NCBI GenBank assembly: GCA_934090685.1
Contig: CAKOJN010000005.1
Location: forward strand, 62,001 to 126,000
DNA: 64,000 bases
Reading direction: 5' to 3'
Origin: an uncultured Bacilli bacterium
GTDB lineage: Bacteria; Bacillota_I; Bacilli_A; RF39; UBA660
Position 1 is the first letter of the stretch; the number at the start of each line of letters is the position of its first letter. The notes below the pieces were generated by a model. It ran no database searches. It had not been told where the DNA came from and saw only the letters and a list, made by a program, of their open reading frames with translations. Below, in pieces: positions 59,498 to 64,000 of the stretch. Made by a program: the position numbers and the translations under genes.

Positions 59498-61816
59498 TTA
59501 TTTGAATAGTCTATCATAAATTTCTTTATAATTATTTATAGGTACAAACTCTATATTATTTTTAATATCATTTTCTATCCATGTTGTGTCATATAAATTT
59601 TCATCAGGCAAATATAGCGTTTTAATTTTATTCCTAATACATGCGATAGTTTTTTCTTTTATTCCTCCCACTTTTAATATATCACCTTTTAGCGATATTT
59701 CGCCTGTCATAGATATTTCACTATCCATTACTTTATTTTTAAGTAATGATAATATTGCTGTGGTGATCGCAACACCTGCGGATGGGCCATCTTTTTGAAT
59801 AGAGTTTTCTGTAAAATGTATATGAATATCATTCTCTAAGAAAAATGATTCATCTATACCAAAATACTCACTATTACTTTTAATATAACTTATTGATACT
59901 TCAATACTTTCTTTAGCAACGTCTCCAAGAGAACCAGTACATGTAAACTTACCATTTCCTTTGAAAGAAGAGCATTCTATATCTAAACAAGTTCCACCTA
60001 GTGAATTACATGCGACTGCTTTTACTACACCTGGTACTTTAATTATTCTTGGTTTACTATTTAAAAATAATTCTTTATCTAGATAATGTGGTAAATCATT
60101 TTCTTTTACTCTTACACTTACTATTTTTCTTGAGTATTTAATATGTTCAGTTATTATTTTTCTTATTATTTTATTAATACATCTTTCAAGTTCTCTTACT
60201 CCTGCTTCATTAGTATATTCACTAATCATTTTGACTATCGCGTCTGTTTCAAACTTGATTACTGTATTTTTAAGACCATGTTTTTTAATAATACTTGGTA
60301 TTAAATAGTTTTCGCTAATTAATAATTTTTCTTCATCAGAATAGCCAGATAAGTCTATTATTTCTAACCTATCTAACAAAGCAACTGGTATTGATGATAT
60401 ATCATTTGCTGTAAGTACAAATAATACTTTGCTCAAATCAACCTCTTCATCTAAGTAGTTATCAACAAATCTTTTGTTTTGACTAGTGTCTAATATGTCT
60501 AATAAAGTAGATGCTGGATCTCCTTTGTAATCTTTTTTTAATTTATCAACTTCATCAAGTAGGAATACTGGGTTTTTACTTTCACATTTTATTAATGATG
60601 AAATTATTTTACCAGGGTTAGAACCAATATATGCTCGTCTATGTCCTACTAACTCTGCTGAATCACTCATACCACCTAATGATATTTTAACAAATTTTCT
60701 ATTAAGAGCAATTGATATAGATTCAGCAAATGTTGTTTTTCCTACTCCAGGGGGACCTACTAAACATATTATAGGACTTATAATATCTGGAGCAATACTT
60801 TTAACTGCGATATATTCTATAATCCTCATTTTTGCTTTATCCATTCCATAATGAGATGAATTTAGTTTTTTTTCTATTTTAACTAGATCTTTTTCATCTT
60901 TAGTTTCAGAATACCATGGAACAGAAAGTAAATATTCTATATAGTTTCTTATAACACCAGAATCCGGACTCATTTCACTAGTGACATTATATCTTTCAAT
61001 TTCACTTTCTAATTTATTTTTTATTCTTTCAGGAAAATGACCATTCTTAACCTTATTTCTTAATTCAATTATTTCTTCTTCTTTTCCCTTAGTTTCGCCT
61101 AATTCATCTTTAATAACTTTAATTTTTTCTTTAAGTATAAATTCTTTTTGACTATCATCAAGACTCTTTTTAATTTTAGTTTCAATATCGCCTTCTAAAT
61201 CTAATATTGCTGTTTCAATAGCAATTTCTTTTATTAAGAATTTGCTTCTACTTATCGCAGATGTATCTAACATTAATGATAGTTTTTTTTCAAATGAAAG
61301 TGGTAGATAATTACCTATTAAATCGGTTAATTTATCAAGTGAAGCATTACTTTTGATTTGGGATACTATAGAATTAGATACAAAAGGATTCTTTTCTAAA
61401 TAGTTTTCTAATTCTGTGATTAATTTTCTGGAATAAGCAGACAAGTCTATTTCGCTTTCTTTATTATCTATACTAGTAATTATGCTATCTAAAACATCTT
61501 CTTCATTTGAATAGTTTACATAACTTATTACTTTTACTCTATACAAACCACTAATAATAACTCTCTTGTTTCCATTAGGTAAATCTATAACACTTTTAAT
61601 TTTACCTACTACACCTATTTTAGGTAAGTCTGATGTATCAGGTTTTTCTTCTAAAGAGTTTAATGGGCAAACAATTAATACTTCACTATCATGATATAAT
61701 TTTGATATTTCAGTTACCTTTTTGGATAACTCGCTTTTAATTTCTACTCTTATTTCTTGATATGGAAGTAAAACAAGATTTTTTAATAAAATAACAGGTA
61801 AATTACTTTTAATCAT
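59498..61816 (-). CDS. lon: ATP-dependent protease Lon
   Basis: 772 aa. LON substrate domain (VILLKNLVLLPYQEIRVEI), Walker A GPPGVGKTTFAESI, Walker B VFLLDEVDKL, Ser nucleophile in KDGPSAGVAIT and Lys in LKVGGIKEKTIA. Cytoplasmic quality-control protease. ATG 61816 chosen, with GGAGGCAAAC upstream. It could also be the target of tmRNA-tagged proteins. Confidence 0.97.
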   Translation of the reverse strand: MIKSNLPVILLKNLVLLPYQEIRVEIKSELSKKVTEISKLYHDSEVLIVCPLNSLEEKPDTSDLPKIGVVGKIKSVIDLPNGNKRVIISGLYRVKVISYVNYSNEEDVLDSIITSIDNKESEIDLSAYSRKLITELENYLEKNPFVSNSIVSQIKSNASLDKLTDLIGNYLPLSFEKKLSLMLDTSAISRSKFLIKEIAIETAILDLEGDIETKIKKSLDDSQKEFILKEKIKVIKDELGETKGKEEEIIELRNKVKNGHFPERIKNKLESEIERYNVTSEMSPDSGVIRNYIEYLLSVPWYSETKDEKDLVKIEKKLNSSHYGMDKAKMRIIEYIAVKSIAPDIISPIICLVGPPGVGKTTFAESISIALNRKFVKISLGGMSDSAELVGHRRAYIGSNPGKIISSLIKCESKNPVFLLDEVDKLKKDYKGDPASTLLDILDTSQNKRFVDNYLDEEVDLSKVLFVLTANDISSIPVALLDRLEIIDLSGYSDEEKLLISENYLIPSIIKKHGLKNTVIKFETDAIVKMISEYTNEAGVRELERCINKIIRKIITEHIKYSRKIVSVRVKENDLPHYLDKELFLNSKPRIIKVPGVVKAVACNSLGGTCLDIECSSFKGNGKFTCTGSLGDVAKESIEVSISYIKSNSEYFGIDESFFLENDIHIHFTENSIQKDGPSAGVAITTAILSLLKNKVMDSEISMTGEISLKGDILKVGGIKEKTIACIRNKIKTLYLPDENLYDTTWIENDIKNNIEFVPINNYKEIYDRLFK

Positions 61817-61889
61817 GTTTGCCTCCTTCATGAGTCATTATTATAAAATCAAATTGATAAAATGTAAATATCTATTAAAAAAATTTCAC

Positions 61890-61914
61890 AAAAAAAATAG
61901 TCAAACGACTATTA
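61890..61914 (-). terminator. terminator of rbgA
   Basis: AATAGTC-GTTT-GACTATT followed by seven T. Confidence 0.88.
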
Positions 61915-61917
61915 ATT

Positions 61918-62775
61918 TTACATCCTGTCAAAAGTAATACCCTTTATCTTTTCTTGCTTTATGGCATTGATTACAACTAGACTTACTCTTTCATAATCAA
62001 CTTCTCCTTTAACAGGAATATTTTTATATTTAGATATTGCTTCAAAACATTCTTCTATTTCATCTGGATTATATTTATCTATTCCAAATTCACGTTTTAA
62101 TATTTCAGGATAATAATTAGATAGCATTTCAAGAATATGTATTGCGATATGATCTACTGTTAATATTTCTTCTTTAATAATAGTCATAGATGCTAAATTA
62201 TTTGCAACTATTTCAGTTTCAAATTTAGGCCAAAGTATTCCAGGAGTATCAACTAAATCCATTTGATTATTTATTTTGATTGTATTCATTTGTCTTGTGA
62301 CACCTGGTTTATTACCAACACCTGTAATAGACCTTCCTGCTAGTTTATTTATAAGTGTACTCTTACCTACATTAGGGACACCAACTACTAAACATTTTGC
62401 TTTTTTAGGAAGAAGTCCTTTAGATACTCTTTTTTTATTAACATCCTTCATTAAATTATCTACTTCACTTATTACTTTCTTATAATCATTTGATGTTTTA
62501 GAATTACATTTAACTATGATAGAACCTTCACTCTTATATTTTTCTATCCATTTATCAGTTTCAATTTGGTCACATAAATCATATTTATTAAATACTATTA
62601 TGTTTTGTTTATTTCTAGTTGTTTTAGCTAAATCTGGTATCCTTGATGAAAAAGGTATTCTAGCATCTATCACTTCTATAACTATATCTACCATAGATAT
62701 TATATCAGTAATATTTCTTTTAGTTTTAGCCATGTGACCGGGGTACCAGTTTATATTAGTTTTATTTTCATTCAT
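61918..62775 (-). CDS. rbgA: ribosome biogenesis GTPase RbgA (YlqF)
   Basis: 285 aa, circularly permuted GTPase. NWYPGHMAKTKRNI at the start, G4 FNKYDL before G1 GVPNVGKSTLINKL, and G3 VDTPGILWP. Assists 50S maturation. It overlaps the NADAR gene by 8 nt. Confidence 0.95.
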   Translation of the reverse strand: MNENKTNINWYPGHMAKTKRNITDIISMVDIVIEVIDARIPFSSRIPDLAKTTRNKQNIIVFNKYDLCDQIETDKWIEKYKSEGSIIVKCNSKTSNDYKKVISEVDNLMKDVNKKRVSKGLLPKKAKCLVVGVPNVGKSTLINKLAGRSITGVGNKPGVTRQMNTIKINNQMDLVDTPGILWPKFETEIVANNLASMTIIKEEILTVDHIAIHILEMLSNYYPEILKREFGIDKYNPDEIEECFEAISKYKNIPVKGEVDYERVSLVVINAIKQEKIKGITFDRM

Positions 62776-63259
62776 GAGTATTACCTCCTTTTATGTCTTC
62801 GCGGATTTTCATCCAAATTTTACCTAAATAATTATTTCCTTGATTATTATTATCTAATCCCCAGTCAGTATCTTCATCAATACAATTTTCTGCAATAATA
62901 AAATCTTTCGTATTTAAAAGCACTTCTTTCACAATTGGATTTTGCTCAACTTTTAATCTTAAAACTTTTTCCATATTTTGATACTTAACATCTGACCAAT
63001 TAGATAATCTACATTCTTTATTTTCATGAGCAATATTTCTTGCACCATTAGGTGAAAATGATGCTTTTATTTTATTTGCTATCTCTTTATTTGTATCAAC
63101 AAACTTTAAATATTGAAATGCATGTTCACTTGTTTGAAAATATTCACTATTCATAACAAACCCAAAAGCAGAAAAGTTATCAAGCGGAAAAATATCCCAT
63201 TGATACATTTCTCTTTTGATAGTCACTTCATTCATATTACTATCAAATAATTTAATCAT
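62768..63259 (-). CDS. NADAR-family (YbiA-like) protein
   Basis: 163 aa. FPLDNFSAFGFVMNSEYFQTSEHAFQYLKF, NGARNIAHENK, WSDVKYQNMEKVLRLKV and ENCIDEDTDWGLDNNNQGNNYLGKIWMKIRE are NADAR hallmarks. Members are N-glycosidases acting on riboflavin intermediates or ADP-ribosylated substrates. Cotranscribed with rbgA by overlap. Confidence 0.88.
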   Translation of the reverse strand: MIKLFDSNMNEVTIKREMYQWDIFPLDNFSAFGFVMNSEYFQTSEHAFQYLKFVDTNKEIANKIKASFSPNGARNIAHENKECRLSNWSDVKYQNMEKVLRLKVEQNPIVKEVLLNTKDFIIAENCIDEDTDWGLDNNNQGNNYLGKIWMKIREDIKGGNTHE

Positions 63260-63459
63260 AACATCACCTCATTTTTTCTTGGTCTTGACTAGCTGTTCTC
63301 GCCATATCAATTCCTAAGCAATTTTTACTAAAATTACGCTTTTTTTAACTAATTTTCATCAATTTTTAATATATTTTAACATAAATATGCAAGATCTATT
63401 TTTGAGTTTTTCCTTATATTATAAGGGCTTAGGAGTGGTCTTGACTAAATTGTTATCAA
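63260..63459. repeat. intergenic region with repeated GGTCTTGACTA
   Basis: No gene above 30 codons. GGTCTTGACTA occurs at 63281-63291 and 63437-63447. Between them is AT-rich sequence with a minus-strand TTGCAT/TAAAAT that could be the NADAR promoter, and a palindromic CCTTATATTATAAGG at about 63412-63426. Confidence 0.5.
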
Positions 63460-63546
63460 TCAGTTAATTCCGACTTTAGTTAACTTTTCTTCTTGATTGT
63501 TATTTTTCTTTTCTGCTCTGATTTTTCTTTTTTGGTACATATCCAT
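63460..63546 (-). CDS. 28-aa basic small protein (tentative)
   Basis: ATG 63546 with GAAGTGATTAAA upstream; the peptide is basic and helical (MDMYQKRKIRAEKKNN then EEKLTKVGIN) and ends TGA 63460. A small gene is plausible because of the ribosome site and composition; no homologue is recognised. Confidence 0.4.
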   Translation of the reverse strand: MDMYQKRKIRAEKKNNNQEEKLTKVGIN

Positions 63547-63574
63547 TTTAATCACTTCTTTCTATTCTATCATT

Positions 63575-63597
63575 TAAAAAAATACTTAAAAGTATTT
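63575..63597 (-). terminator. terminator of 103-aa membrane protein gene
   Basis: AAATACTT-TT-AAGTATTT followed by a T run on the minus strand. Confidence 0.8.
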
Positions 63598-63608
63598 GTT
63601 TTTCGTTT

Positions 63609-63920
63609 TTAACTTGAAAGTATTATATCATATTTTTGTTTATTTATAAAGTCAAGAGCCTCAAAATATTTATCTTCATATTTGAATATTACTTTTATAT
63701 TACCATATTCACTAACAACAATATCTTCAATTAACTCATCTATCAATAATCTATTTAGTTCATTTATTTTTTCTTTCTTTTTAAATATATTCATCCAATC
63801 AGTATCGTTATTTTTTATTGTTTCTTTTTCTTCTTCCTTTTTTGAATACAAATTAGAAATTATGCACAAAATAATTAAAACAATAATAAATAGTACTGAT
63901 ATTAATAATTCTTCAAACAT
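63609..63920 (-). CDS. small membrane-anchored hypothetical protein
   Basis: 103 aa. One N-terminal transmembrane helix (LLISVLFIIVLIILCIISNLY), then a charged cytoplasmic part with a short alpha/beta domain (LIEDIVVSEYGNIKVIFKYEDKYFEALDFI). GGAGGAGTAGTAAGAA precedes ATG 63920. No family recognised. Nothing is seen in the last 80 bases. Confidence 0.65.
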   Translation of the reverse strand: MFEELLISVLFIIVLIILCIISNLYSKKEEEKETIKNNDTDWMNIFKKKEKINELNRLLIDELIEDIVVSEYGNIKVIFKYEDKYFEALDFINKQKYDIILSS

Positions 63921-64000
63921 TTCTTACTACTCCTCCAAATCCATTTATTTCCATCATTTTTTGATAAAAAAGCAATACAAAAAAACTTTTATAATCCTTT

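Noticed and set aside
1..64000. Mollicute genetic code (TGA as Trp)
   Set aside because: Several genes end in TGA and Trp residues use TGG; the proteins are full length under the standard code.
1..64000. CRISPR array
   Set aside because: Repeats found are two to four copies and short; no regular repeat-spacer structure and no cas genes.

Overview
This is a very AT-rich chromosomal window from a Gram-positive, endospore-forming relative of the Bacilli. It uses the standard code: TGA is a stop (for example at 10453-10455) and Trp is TGG. Sporulation ancestry is shown by a KinB-like kinase behind three 0A boxes, SpoIVFA/SpoIVFB beside rplU-prp-rpmA, YlbD, YlbE, YlbJ, a SpoVID-like LysM protein, a YsxE-like kinase and a CotY/CotZ-like coat protein. 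T-box and L21-leader RNAs and the synteny (recU-pbp1A, dnaD-nth, rpsU-yqeY, lon-spoVID-ysxE) fit Bacilli. An uncultured gut lineage near Erysipelotrichales/RF39 is my guess; the sequence does not prove it.

Layout. 1-4.9 kb: part of a small integrative element (tyrosine integrase cut by the window edge, excisionase, replication-like winged-helix protein, Mrr-type nuclease, XRE regulator) ending near tRNA-Thr. 4.9-7.5 kb: tRNA-Thr, tRNA-Gln, a 34-aa ORF, tmRNA, and an IS30-family element with a split transposase that sits between divergent promoters and has copied 15 bp to both sides. 7.5-14.2 kb: CDP-alcohol phosphotransferase operon, sporulation-type kinase, and a T-box-controlled dut-tyrS operon. 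14.2-18.5 kb: seven co-directional genes, most unrecognised, with three tandem paralogues and an HTH-metallophosphoesterase fusion. 18.5-36 kb: efp, rpmG, aluminium-resistance-type PLP enzyme, a DUF285 surface protein, pseudopilins, nfo, divIB/murG, an acyltransferase-ligase-acyltransferase trio, rpsU-yqeY, a serpin, tsf and rpsB. 36-48 kb: recU-pbp1A, nth-dnaD-cca, a large prepilin-like protein, dinD, hup, topA, cotZ. 48-64 kb: yhcG nuclease, rplU operon, spoIVF genes, radC, a minor-pilin operon, spoVID-ysxE, lon, rbgA and a NADAR protein.

The most striking locus is 42.6-43.9 kb. A prepilin-type protein carries a C-terminal segment whose codons are unlike the rest of the window (CTC-CGC-TCG-GCC in a row) and whose putatively variable positions are all residues reachable from AAY codons by changes at adenines. 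This is the signature of a diversity-generating retroelement variable region. The same gene is read from a promoter whose -35 and -10 boxes are separated by 20 nt containing a run of ten G. That layout is expected to switch expression by slippage. If both are right, one surface pilin-like protein is diversified in sequence and phase-varied in expression. No reverse transcriptase or template repeat is present in the window.

A second unexplained pattern is a roughly 35-nt element (GAAGTGTTTTT...TATAATA) found just upstream of dinD, topA, yhcG and radC, all DNA-metabolism genes.
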